A DNA stretch of 21,720 nt from Berkiella_A sp050252335. GTDB lineage: Bacteria > Pseudomonadota > Gammaproteobacteria > Berkiellales > Berkiellaceae. The stretch lies in NCBI GenBank assembly GCA_050252335.1, contig JBFWLB010000043.1:1-21720 (forward strand), read 5' to 3'. Position 1 is the stretch's first letter, and each line of letters starts with the position of its first letter. Below are positions 1 through 7,839 of this stretch, piece after piece. The notes below the pieces were generated by a model that was not told the origin of the DNA, did no database searches, and was given only the letters and a program-made list of their open reading frames with translations. The translations under genes and the position numbers were made by a program.

Positions 1-3000
1 CACCTTCTACACTAGCCCCAACTGTAGAATCTGAAGCGGATGATGAGGAAGCAGACGAGCTTTTTTCAGTCAAAGAATCTGATTTGAGGCAAACCATTGA
101 TGTTCAACCAGTAGGTGTAACTCATATACTTGATCTAGAAGAAGAGCAAAATCCAAGTGAAGAAGAGGAAGCAAAAGCTGAAACAAGAATTGAAGGCCGT
201 CCACGCAGGGGGGACGATGTTTCAAGACAGCCTCCACGCCCAAATGCAGATATCCTACCACACTCTAAAGCAGATGAAGCTGAGGAAACAGAGGTACGCC
301 CAAGAGCCATGCATCCTGAATCTCCTCCTACATTTGTTGATCCTGCACTAACCAAAAGAACTCATATACTAAGGGAATTCGTAGCAACTGAAGAAAGTTA
401 TCTAAAAACCTTATCTTACATAGCAGAAAATGAAAAAAGTATTCACAGTATTGTTGACGAAAGCACCACCCTGTCTAAAGAGCAAAAGAAAAATTACAAA
501 GAGTTTATAAGTATTTTAAAAAGCATACATAGCGCTAATCAAGGTATTTTAATTGACCTGGAATCTCTCAGAGATCTTTATGATTCAACGACCGCTAATA
601 CAGAAGAAATACAAAAAGTGATTGGGCAAATCCAAGAAAAAATGAAAATCTTTGTTCCCTTTTATGGCAGGCATTCAGAGCTTCTTGGCAAAGTAAATAC
701 ACCAGAGTTCTTAGAAGCATTTAAGCAGGTTGCAAATCCTAAGGTAGCTCTATCTCAACAAGAATCAACTGCTAAAAATATTGATGAATTTCTTAGTACT
801 CAAGCGAGAATCCCTATCACCTGCGCTTCAATTGGAATCACGCCAACGCAAAGATATCCAAGATACCGATTGCTTACTGAGGAGCTCTTAAAAAATACTA
901 CTGTAGCACACCCTGCATATACAGCAACATCAAAATTATTAGAAACAATACTAAAATCAACAAGCGATATAGACGCCTCTGTAAAAAACAGGGAGAGAAT
1001 CAACAATATCGGTCAATTCTCAGCTATAAAAGCAGATAATCAAAAATTAGACTCAAAAAAATCGCTCAAAATTGAGTTTGCAGGTTTGCCTGTAGCCACA
1101 TCATCTACTACACTTTTTGAGAAACTCAAAGATATTCAAAATTCAGGCGAACATTCAGTTCATTTTGAACTACACAAAAAAGAAGATACCACTAAAAATT
1201 CGATTCGAATTTATTTAGATCCTAGCAAAGAGGCCATAGCTACTATTTCAATTCTGAGAGAAAATGCTACAACCCATCCCAAGATCGTCATTAAAACTAA
1301 AAAAAACAATCTTAGTTATGACGCTTTAGAAGCCATAAATGGCATAGCGAATTATTTAGAAGATGAATTTAAAAAATCTCCTACTTTCACAAGCAAAAGT
1401 TCGGAGCTTGTAAAACTCTATACACTATTGAATAATACTAAAGCACACGTGGTGAAACTAGCATCTCCTGCAATCCAAGGTTCTCCTATTGCGGCCAATG
1501 ATCCCATTGATCCTGATGAAACGAAAGAAATACAAAAACTAGCAGAAGTTCTAACGGCGCGATACACAGAGTCCAAAGATAAATCATCACCTCACATTGC
1601 GATAATCAATCCAGACAGCAAATCATCACTCATTGATACCCCGCTTTCAAGTGCAATAGATGAAGAACCGCCACTTCGTATTTCATTGGAAAATTCCCCT
1701 GTACTAACAGGAGTACCCAAAACAAAAGTTGATCCCATTCCCTTAGGAACAGATCCTTCTATAATATCAATTGACGAGGCAGAAGAAGATGTCGTAGATG
1801 CAGAAACAGCCTTTGATATGCCATCTACCCACAGCACACCACCAAACATTTTGCCTCCTCCCCTCCCTATTGAAGCCGTTGAAAAAGAACTTCAATCGTT
1901 AGAAGGAGAGGCTTTAGATTCAGCTATCTCTAAACATATAGAAAAAATGAATGCTATTCTCATCAATCAACAAATACCTATACCTACTCAAGATGCGTCA
2001 AAGTCAACGGCAGAAATAGGAAGATTATATTTGGATGCACTTGAAGCCAAACAAAAAGAAAATAATAATCCAACACTAAAGGTTCATATCCAACTCTTAT
2101 CAAAAATCCTTGAGATCCAAAGAGAAAAGACGGCTACTCTCTCACCCGAAAAGGCTACACATAAAGCAGATAAAGCACCGCTCACAACAAGTCGCCCCCG
2201 AGCACACTCAATGTCTTCAAGTGCACCCTCTAAAAAAAGTGATGAAACATTCACAGAAAGAAAAAGAGCTGCATCACTTTCTGCCGATGCAAAGAAACCT
2301 ATTTGGAAAGAACCACCTTCTAGCATACCATCAGATAAACCCTCGGATAAAAAAACAGATACACCATCTGTAATACAAAACCCAAGTACTTTTGTGAATA
2401 GCTCAACTAAAGCGAAAGCAAAAAAACCTCTCCGAAATATTACTATTGGCGAGCAAAGAATAAAAACTCAAGCGCAAGTACAAACACAGACACTTCACTC
2501 ACAAGAGGTAGAGCCACGCGCTGAAACTCAAGTAGATTCACCTATTCTTAGCGCACAATCTCATCAAAAAACTTCAGAGGAACCCAAGGATAAACCGAAA
2601 AATCCTTCTCCCTCTAGACGAGAGCCACCTCTCTTGCAACAAAAAATTGGATTTCCTCCAATGATCAGTGATGAATTTAGCCAAACTCAAAATCTCTCTC
2701 TGCAAAAATTACATGATTTTGCACAAACACATCAACAAGCATTTAATATTAAAGAAATCAAAAAATTTCCTGAGCAACAAAATGAGGGATTAAAAGGCTT
2801 AGAGTTTGTATTTCAAAGAGATAAATCAGACAGTCCCCCTGTCTCTGCTTATGCAACGGAAGGAGAAGATAAAAACATTAAATTTTCTGTTTCTAAGAGA
2901 TTATTTACAAATGATCAAGATGCAGCGCACGAAGCCATATGGAAAATGTGTCGCTTAGCTGTGAATGCAGCTGAGCCGAATACCATATTTACAATTCCTG

Positions 3001-3167
3001 AAAGAATGTCTCCTCCTGAAAAAAGAGAAATGGTTAAAGCCTGCTTTGAAAGAGCAATTCAAGAAGCTTTAACAAAACCAGATACCAAATTCACGGCAGA
3101 AACAATCCCCAAAGTTGTCGATAAAGCGGCGGGTCCCCAACATGATACACGTCCAGGACTAAAGTAG
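1..3167 (+). CDS. RhoGEF (Dbl-homology) domain protein, candidate effector, 5'-partial
   Basis: The frame is open from the left edge (first full codon at base 3) to a TAG at 3165-3167, giving at least 1054 codons; the true start lies outside the window and the TTG at 84 is probably internal. Order: an acidic, Glu-rich N-terminal stretch; a DH domain at about 354-1010; an alpha/beta module at about 1050-1390; a long Ser/Pro/Lys/Gln-rich, probably disordered linker; and a C-terminal folded module at about 2645-3080. DH evidence is strong: a CR1 helix with REFVATEESYLKTL (Glu at 390-392), a CR3 helix with TPTQRYPRYRLL followed by EELLKNT (Lys at 891-893), and a last helix with Asn at 987-989. 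These match the positions that contact Rho GTPases in eukaryotic Dbl proteins. No PH domain is recognisable after the DH domain. DH domains are typically eukaryotic, so a secreted effector that activates host Rho GTPases is the best inference; secretion itself is not shown. Confidence 0.88.
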   Translation, partial: PSTLAPTVESEADDEEADELFSVKESDLRQTIDVQPVGVTHILDLEEEQNPSEEEEAKAETRIEGRPRRGDDVSRQPPRPNADILPHSKADEAEETEVRPRAMHPESPPTFVDPALTKRTHILREFVATEESYLKTLSYIAENEKSIHSIVDESTTLSKEQKKNYKEFISILKSIHSANQGILIDLESLRDLYDSTTANTEEIQKVIGQIQEKMKIFVPFYGRHSELLGKVNTPEFLEAFKQVANPKVALSQQESTAKNIDEFLSTQARIPITCASIGITPTQRYPRYRLLTEELLKNTTVAHPAYTATSKLLETILKSTSDIDASVKNRERINNIGQFSAIKADNQKLDSKKSLKIEFAGLPVATSSTTLFEKLKDIQNSGEHSVHFELHKKEDTTKNSIRIYLDPSKEAIATISILRENATTHPKIVIKTKKNNLSYDALEAINGIANYLEDEFKKSPTFTSKSSELVKLYTLLNNTKAHVVKLASPAIQGSPIAANDPIDPDETKEIQKLAEVLTARYTESKDKSSPHIAIINPDSKSSLIDTPLSSAIDEEPPLRISLENSPVLTGVPKTKVDPIPLGTDPSIISIDEAEEDVVDAETAFDMPSTHSTPPNILPPPLPIEAVEKELQSLEGEALDSAISKHIEKMNAILINQQIPIPTQDASKSTAEIGRLYLDALEAKQKENNNPTLKVHIQLLSKILEIQREKTATLSPEKATHKADKAPLTTSRPRAHSMSSSAPSKKSDETFTERKRAASLSADAKKPIWKEPPSSIPSDKPSDKKTDTPSVIQNPSTFVNSSTKAKAKKPLRNITIGEQRIKTQAQVQTQTLHSQEVEPRAETQVDSPILSAQSHQKTSEEPKDKPKNPSPSRREPPLLQQKIGFPPMISDEFSQTQNLSLQKLHDFAQTHQQAFNIKEIKKFPEQQNEGLKGLEFVFQRDKSDSPPVSAYATEGEDKNIKFSVSKRLFTNDQDAAHEAIWKMCRLAVNAAEPNTIFTIPERMSPPEKREMVKACFERAIQEALTKPDTKFTAETIPKVVDKAAGPQHDTRPGLK

Positions 3168-3228
3168 AAGGAGTAAATAGCAGAGGACGCCACCTACATT
3201 TCTATATCGATGAACAACGCGAATCAAA

Positions 3229-3375
3229 ATCCCATTTTTTGAAGGGGGATACACATAGCGCAAGGGGGATTTACGCTGAGAATTTAAGTTGAAATAGCTA
3301 AATCCCTCTGCTCGTACAGCTACGCTGAACGAGCATCTCCCTTTACAAAAGTGAGAAAATGTTCGCTTTGCGAAC
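3229..3375. repeat. Inverted pair of three-stem REP-like repeats
   Basis: A degenerate copy on + (about 3229-3274) ends in AGGGGGATTTA and faces a copy on - (about 3375 down to 3290). Read on the minus strand, the second copy has stem I GTTCGC-aaa-GCGAAC (3361-3375), stem II around AAAGGGAG with one mismatch, stem III (3309-3335, TGCTCGT/ACGAGCA plus CAGC/GCTG with a triloop) and the tail GAGGGATTT. The tails face each other. The block is part of a gene-free stretch of 380 bases (3168-3547) that also holds a second repeat at 3447-3513; no credible gene is seen there. Confidence 0.6.
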
Positions 3376-3413
3376 GAAGAAAGATATGATTGCGTATTAG
3401 CTACATTTTTGCT

Positions 3414-3443
3414 CATACTGTAAAGTTATTTTTTTACAGTATG
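3414..3443. other. Perfect hairpin downstream of the RhoGEF-domain gene
   Basis: Arms CATACTGTAAA (3414-3424) and TTTACAGTATG (3433-3443) pair perfectly over 11 bases around an 8-base T-rich loop. It could end transcription of the gene at 1-3167, but it lies about 250 bases beyond the stop codon and no T-run follows the stem on either strand, so a classical intrinsic terminator is doubtful. It sits between two members of the hairpin repeat family and may simply belong to the repeat block. Confidence 0.4.
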
Positions 3444-3446
3444 GTC

Positions 3447-3513
3447 GATTCGCGAAGCGAATCATAACGCCTCTCCCAATTTTGGGAGAGGATGGCAAAG
3501 CCAGGTGAGGGTT
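3447..3513 (+). repeat. REP-like three-stem repeat, single copy
   Basis: Stem I is GATTCGC-gaa-GCGAATC (3447-3463). Stem II is a perfect 22-base palindrome at 3470-3491 (arms CCTCTCCCAAT/ATTGGGAGAGG by pairing). Stem III is TGGC-aaa-GCCA (3493-3503), followed by the tail GGTGAGGGTT (3504-3513). The same architecture and near-identical stem II and tail recur at 15192-15263 and, inverted, at 15378-15422. The copy ends 34 bases past the 3' end of the minus-strand gene at 3548-4732. Confidence 0.75.
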
Positions 3514-3547
3514 AAGTATTTCACCTTGCTCCTCGATAAGACAACCA

Positions 3548-4732
3548 CTATTGTAAAATTGACTTACCCTCCACAAACTCAAAGGGTAGTATTGCATTGT
3601 TATCTTGATCAATAATGATTTTATTTTTAAAAACTTCTTCAATCAAACCAGCAATTGAATGATTGAATTTATGGCTATCACCCTCTGTGCTTATCACTGA
3701 TTCAAGTGTAGATTCTGTGTTCACTTTGCTGGAATAATATTGTGCCAATTGAGGTAATAATACCGCAGATCCTTGAAACGCACCTTTAGCAGTAAAATGC
3801 TGGATATGTGCATTTTGGAGTAAAGCATCCAACTGCAAAGCCCCATACTCATGTGCATCTAATTCAAGCGAAGCAACCTTCAAAGAAAATTGATTGTACT
3901 CTTTTTCATCTGATCGACTCTCTGCCGCAACAGAATGCAAAACAAGTATATGCTGATTTTCTGAGCGTGCCGTTATCTTATTAATAAAGAGTTTATTATC
4001 TTTTTTGAGAACCGTATTTCCTGTGGCATTCACCCCTGATAGATGTTTACTATCATAAGTCAATAGTAAATCCTCAACCCAATACTCTTTTCCTGCTGTC
4101 TCAAAATAAAACCCAGGTATTGTCATTTTTCCAATCATTGTCTTCAAATCATTGCTGAAATGCCATGTGCCCTCTATACCTTGCCAAATAGTATGCTCTG
4201 CATTATTTTCAGTTACACTGATTGGCTTAGATTGTAAGCTCAGATGAATATCATTATCCATCGAGATTTCTGTGGTTACAGATATAAAATCTTTTTCTCC
4301 AATTTCTTGTTCTAACAATGCTTTTGCCTCTTCAGAAAGAAACAGTTTGGAATGAATGAACGCTTGGACAAATAGCCAATCTTTCCAATTCCCCTTTGCT
4401 TTTTGCACAAAAGGGCCATGCTCAATCTCATGTTCAAGCACTATCTTAAGCGGTTTATTCATTGCAAAATTTTCTGGTGCTTTTGACGATTCTTCTCCCA
4501 ACTCATCGAGAAAAGCTTTAAGCATACCACTCGTTAAAGTAATACGTGTTTTGGCATATGACTTACGCCATCCACTTTTATAATCTAATACAGTGACTAC
4601 GCCATGCTCAGGATGAGAGATCGCTTGCACAAAGGTATGGAAGCGGTATTTTACCATTTGGCCAGTGAAGTAAGGTATACCAACAACTAATACAGCAATC
4701 AGTAAGCCATAGAGAAATAACTTTCGTTTCAT
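3548..4732 (-). CDS. DUF945 / YdgA-like envelope protein
   Basis: 394 residues, ATG at 4732, TAG at 3548. An N-terminal hydrophobic segment (about residues 5-25, LFLYGLLIAVLVVGIPYF) reads as a signal anchor, leaving the rest periplasmic. Directly after it, the pattern YRFHTFVQ...GVVTVLDYKSGWRKSYAKTRITL resembles the start of the YdgA/DUF945 family, in which a short N-terminal anchor is followed by beta-rich repeats and a Gly-Trp motif. The remainder alternates short hydrophobic beta-like stretches without catalytic motifs. Family members are poorly characterised envelope proteins, and I assign no biochemical function. The gene stands alone: downstream is the repeat block 3168-3547, upstream it is divergent from fadE. 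The ribosome-binding site is weak. The family call rests on the N-terminal pattern and overall form. Confidence 0.65.
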   Translation of the reverse strand: MKRKLFLYGLLIAVLVVGIPYFTGQMVKYRFHTFVQAISHPEHGVVTVLDYKSGWRKSYAKTRITLTSGMLKAFLDELGEESSKAPENFAMNKPLKIVLEHEIEHGPFVQKAKGNWKDWLFVQAFIHSKLFLSEEAKALLEQEIGEKDFISVTTEISMDNDIHLSLQSKPISVTENNAEHTIWQGIEGTWHFSNDLKTMIGKMTIPGFYFETAGKEYWVEDLLLTYDSKHLSGVNATGNTVLKKDNKLFINKITARSENQHILVLHSVAAESRSDEKEYNQFSLKVASLELDAHEYGALQLDALLQNAHIQHFTAKGAFQGSAVLLPQLAQYYSSKVNTESTLESVISTEGDSHKFNHSIAGLIEEVFKNKIIIDQDNNAILPFEFVEGKSILQ

Positions 4733-5056
4733 TGTGTGTTCACTTAATAGCTAATTTTTATGTGACTCTAAGCTTTGAAACCAGATGCTAAAATTAGAGC
4801 CAAGAAAGTAAGTTAAATTCATAATAACTTACCCCCTAAAACCCTATAGACAGAGCAAGTCGTTAGGCAAATTATAAGAAATTTTGCGCCTCAGTAGTAT
4901 TTTTTATCTGAATCAAACAGCTCAAGACTACCAACTTTTGTGTCCCTAAACATAATAACGGGTATATAATCTTTTTTTGATAAAAGTTCGAGTATTTGAG
5001 GTTTTTAACTACAATACAAGATAGTTAAATAACCATTATTCATGGAGGCAGCAGAT
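4733..5056. other. Divergent intergenic region upstream of fadE
   Basis: This 324-base gap separates the YdgA-like gene (-) from fadE (+) and must hold promoters for both. The only clear core element is a TATAAT at 4965-4970 on the plus strand, without a convincing -35 box at the right distance. A perfect inverted repeat lies at 5004-5029. No small gene is visible. Confidence 0.45.
5004..5029. promoter_or_regulatory. Perfect inverted repeat upstream of fadE, possible operator
   Basis: TTTAACTA (5004-5011) and TAGTTAAA (5022-5029) are exact reverse complements separated by 10 bases. The dyad lies 28 bases before the fadE start and just downstream of a TATAAT at 4965-4970, a good position for a repressor. 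Fatty-acid degradation genes are often controlled by TetR- or GntR-type repressors (FadR, PsrA), but I cannot match this dyad to a known consensus. It could instead form an mRNA hairpin. Confidence 0.35.
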
Positions 5057-7561
5057 ATGAGTACAATTTTATGGCTAATAGCATGGGCTGGTGTATTAAT
5101 TGCACTTCCCTACCATCGACTTTCCTTATTAACCAGCACGGTTGCGATTGCAGCAGGACTCATTTTAACCAGCGCTTTTAGTGGCTTATCGTGGCTGCCT
5201 TTAATCGTACTCTGGGGTGCTTTCTTAGGCGCAGCGGTATTTCTCCATCATCCTGATTTAAAGCGACGCTTCATTACTTTACCTATTTATAAAACATTAA
5301 GCCGCTCACTCCCCAATCTCTCTGAAACAGAAAAAGCCGCCTTAGATGCCGGTACAGTCGGATTCGAAGGCGAGTTATTCAGAGGCAATCCTAAATGGGA
5401 AAATCTATTTAAAATTCCCAAGCCCTGCCTTTCTGAAGAAGAACAAGCCTTTATTAATGGCCCTGTTCAAACCGTCTGCGAAATGGTCAATGATTGGGAA
5501 ACAACACATGTCAATCATGATTTAGCGCCTGAAGTGTGGGCGTATTTAAAGAACGAAGGCTTCTTTGGTTTAATGATCCCCAAAAAATATGGTGGTAAAG
5601 CCTTTTCTGCACTTGCTCACTCTGAAATTCTCACTATTTTAGCCGGACGCAGTATTGTACTTGCTTCAACTGTTTCTGTGCCCAATTCTTTGGGGCCCGC
5701 AGAACTTATACATCTCTACGGCACGGATGAGCAAAAAAATTACTATTTACCACGTCTTGCCAAAGGACAAGAGATCCCTTGTTTTGCACTGACAGGACCT
5801 GATGCAGGTAGTGATGCAACAGCAATACCAGATACCGGAATGATTTGCCAAGGACGTTTCGATGGCAAAGAAATGATTGGTATAAAACTCAATTGGAATA
5901 AACGTTATATTACGCTTGCACCTGTTGCTACTTTATTAGGGCTTGCTTTTAAATTATACGATCCCAACCATTTGTTAAGCGAAAAAGAAGAACTTGGCAT
6001 TACTTGCTGTTTAATACCCACACATTTACCCGGTATAAAGATTGGTCGCAGACATTTTCCGATTAATGTTCCTTTCCAAAATGGCCCTACTCAAGGTCAA
6101 GATGTATTCATCCCACTCGATTATATTATTGGTGGTATCGATATGGCAGGTCAGGGCTGGCGCATGCTTGTGGAATGCCTCTCTGTTGGACGTGCTATTT
6201 CATTGCCTGCTTCCAGTGCCGGTGGCGCAAAAACAGGCTCAATGGTCACCAGTGCTTACAGTGTGATCCGCCGTCAATTCAAAACCCCCATTGCTAATTT
6301 TGAAGGTGTACAAGAAGCATTGGCCAGAATTGGTGGATTCACCTACCTGATGGATTCTGCGCGTTATTTAACCGTTGCAATGATTGATCAAGGCGAGAAA
6401 CCTTCTGTACCTGGCGCTATCACTAAATACCATGTGACTGAATTAGGTAGAAAAGTTGCCAATGACACAATGGATATACACGGCGGTAAGGGTATTATGA
6501 TGGGGCCTAGTAACTACTTAGGAACCCCTTATAGTAGCGTACCTGTTGGTATTACCGTTGAAGGTGCCAATATCCTAACACGTAGCATGATTATTTTTGG
6601 GCAAGGTGCTATTCGTTGCCATCCCTACATTATTCGACAAGTAGAGGCGCTACAACAGGAAAATATTGAAGAATTTGAATCTCTCTTAAACAAACATATT
6701 GGCTATACACTTTCCAATATGTCGAGAGCCTTTTTCCACGGTATTACCTTTGCCCGCTTTGCCTCTAGCCCCGACGCCAAGCCCAAAATAAAACGCTATT
6801 ATCAACGCTTGGCCAGAGCCAGCAGCGCTTTTGCATTGATTGCAGATCTCTCTATGGCTCTTATTGGTGGTAAATTAAAATTCAAAGAAAGTCTTTCTGG
6901 TCGTTTAGGTGATTTACTTTCTATGATGTATATGATGTCTGCAACCTTGAAACGATATAAAGATCAACAATATCCAAAAGATGATTTTGCTTTTGTACAA
7001 TGGTCTTTAGATTATTGTCTCTCAAGATATTGGGATACGATGGATGACATCTTAAGAAACTTCCCCAATAAACGCGTAGCCATTTTGTTAAAACTACTCA
7101 TCATGCCATTTGGGCACGCATGTCGCCCCCCCAGTGATGATCTTAATAAAAAAGTCGTCAAATTAATGACTACGCTCAGTGAAAGTAGAAGTCGACTGAT
7201 TGGAAAAGTATTTATATCCAGCAATCCTGAAGACAGTGTCAGAATTGTTGAAGATGCTTTCAAAGCTGCTCATACACATCAACATTTAATTAAGAAAGTA
7301 TACGATTCGATCAAAAATCAAAATGTAGTGCAAAGTACTTTTGAATTTTGTATTGAATACGCTTTTAACGCAAAGATTCTTTCTGAAGAAGAAGCTTTTC
7401 AACTAAGAGAATTAAATGAGCTGGTGCAAAAAGCCATTGCTGTTGACGACTTTTCAGCGGAGGAATTGCAAGGACTTGGATTTAATAGAGAAGAATTTGA
7501 AGAACCTCCAAGACTCAAAGTATCTGTATTGAATCCTTCCACACAAAAAATAAGAAGTTAA
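5057..7561 (+). CDS. fadE: Acyl-CoA dehydrogenase FadE
   Basis: 834 residues, close to E. coli FadE (814). The first step of beta-oxidation: oxidation of acyl-CoA to trans-2-enoyl-CoA with FAD. I chose ATG 5057 because GGAGG at 5044-5048 stands 8 bases before it; the in-frame ATG at 5042 has no ribosome-binding site. Residues about 1-75 are hydrophobic (membrane-associated segment typical of FadE). Then come the helical ACAD N-domain (EVWAYLKNEGFFGLMIPKKYGG), the flavin-contact stretch CFALTGPDAGSDA, and the C-domain with DIHGGKGIMMGPSNY. The motif ITVEGANILTR places the likely catalytic base at Glu502. A C-terminal extension of over 250 residues completes the FadE form. It is probably monocistronic; fadD lies 2.6 kb away on the other strand. 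Confidence 0.95.
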   Translation: MSTILWLIAWAGVLIALPYHRLSLLTSTVAIAAGLILTSAFSGLSWLPLIVLWGAFLGAAVFLHHPDLKRRFITLPIYKTLSRSLPNLSETEKAALDAGTVGFEGELFRGNPKWENLFKIPKPCLSEEEQAFINGPVQTVCEMVNDWETTHVNHDLAPEVWAYLKNEGFFGLMIPKKYGGKAFSALAHSEILTILAGRSIVLASTVSVPNSLGPAELIHLYGTDEQKNYYLPRLAKGQEIPCFALTGPDAGSDATAIPDTGMICQGRFDGKEMIGIKLNWNKRYITLAPVATLLGLAFKLYDPNHLLSEKEELGITCCLIPTHLPGIKIGRRHFPINVPFQNGPTQGQDVFIPLDYIIGGIDMAGQGWRMLVECLSVGRAISLPASSAGGAKTGSMVTSAYSVIRRQFKTPIANFEGVQEALARIGGFTYLMDSARYLTVAMIDQGEKPSVPGAITKYHVTELGRKVANDTMDIHGGKGIMMGPSNYLGTPYSSVPVGITVEGANILTRSMIIFGQGAIRCHPYIIRQVEALQQENIEEFESLLNKHIGYTLSNMSRAFFHGITFARFASSPDAKPKIKRYYQRLARASSAFALIADLSMALIGGKLKFKESLSGRLGDLLSMMYMMSATLKRYKDQQYPKDDFAFVQWSLDYCLSRYWDTMDDILRNFPNKRVAILLKLLIMPFGHACRPPSDDLNKKVVKLMTTLSESRSRLIGKVFISSNPEDSVRIVEDAFKAAHTHQHLIKKVYDSIKNQNVVQSTFEFCIEYAFNAKILSEEEAFQLRELNELVQKAIAVDDFSAEELQGLGFNREEFEEPPRLKVSVLNPSTQKIRS

Positions 7562-7570
7562 TAGCATGGC

Positions 7571-7601
7571 GGATGAACGAAGTGGATCATTTCGTTCATC
7601 C
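7571..7601 (+). terminator. Hairpin after fadE
   Basis: GGATGAACGAA (7571-7581) pairs perfectly with TTCGTTCATCC (7591-7601) around a 9-base loop, starting 10 bases after the fadE stop. The position fits a terminator, but the stem is followed by CCAAACTTTCTTT rather than a clean T-run. The rest of the gap to minC (7602-7839) contains an AATAAATTTATT palindrome near 7681 and no gene; I could not fix a minC promoter. Confidence 0.45.
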
Positions 7602-7839
7602 CCAAACTTTCTTTAGCCCCACTATTCTCCTTCCTCTCCCCCACGCAGAAAAATCTTTATATTAATATGGAAACTAACCCAATAAATTTATTTGGTATTC
7701 TAACAATATTCTTAAACATAAAAAAGCACGGAGCATAAATGTTGCTTATGTATTATGGCCATGTTAGCCTTCATGTGCTGAAAATTTATCCGTTATTTTT
7801 CTGCATTGTAGCAATTAATATCTAGGAACAATTACCAAA

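Noticed and set aside
84..86. TTG at 84 as the start of the RhoGEF-domain gene
   Set aside because: The frame is open to the left edge, with an acidic composition like that downstream, and no ribosome-binding site precedes the TTG; the gene is more likely cut by the window edge.
201..218. RGD integrin-binding motif in the RhoGEF-domain protein
   Set aside because: RRGDD occurs in a disordered charged region; a protein presumed to act inside the cell has no use for it and a three-residue match is expected by chance.
1050..1390. PH domain after the DH domain
   Set aside because: Eukaryotic Dbl proteins usually have one here, but the strand pattern and the terminal helix with its conserved Trp cannot be recognised.
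3159..3416. 85-codon minus-strand frame in the repeat block after the RhoGEF-domain gene
   Set aside because: It is made largely of the inverted REP-like repeats, has no ribosome-binding site and overlaps the end of the plus-strand gene.
5042..5056. Upstream ATG 5042 as the fadE start
   Set aside because: The GGAGG ribosome-binding site lies inside this extension and serves ATG 5057; nothing resembling a ribosome-binding site precedes 5042.
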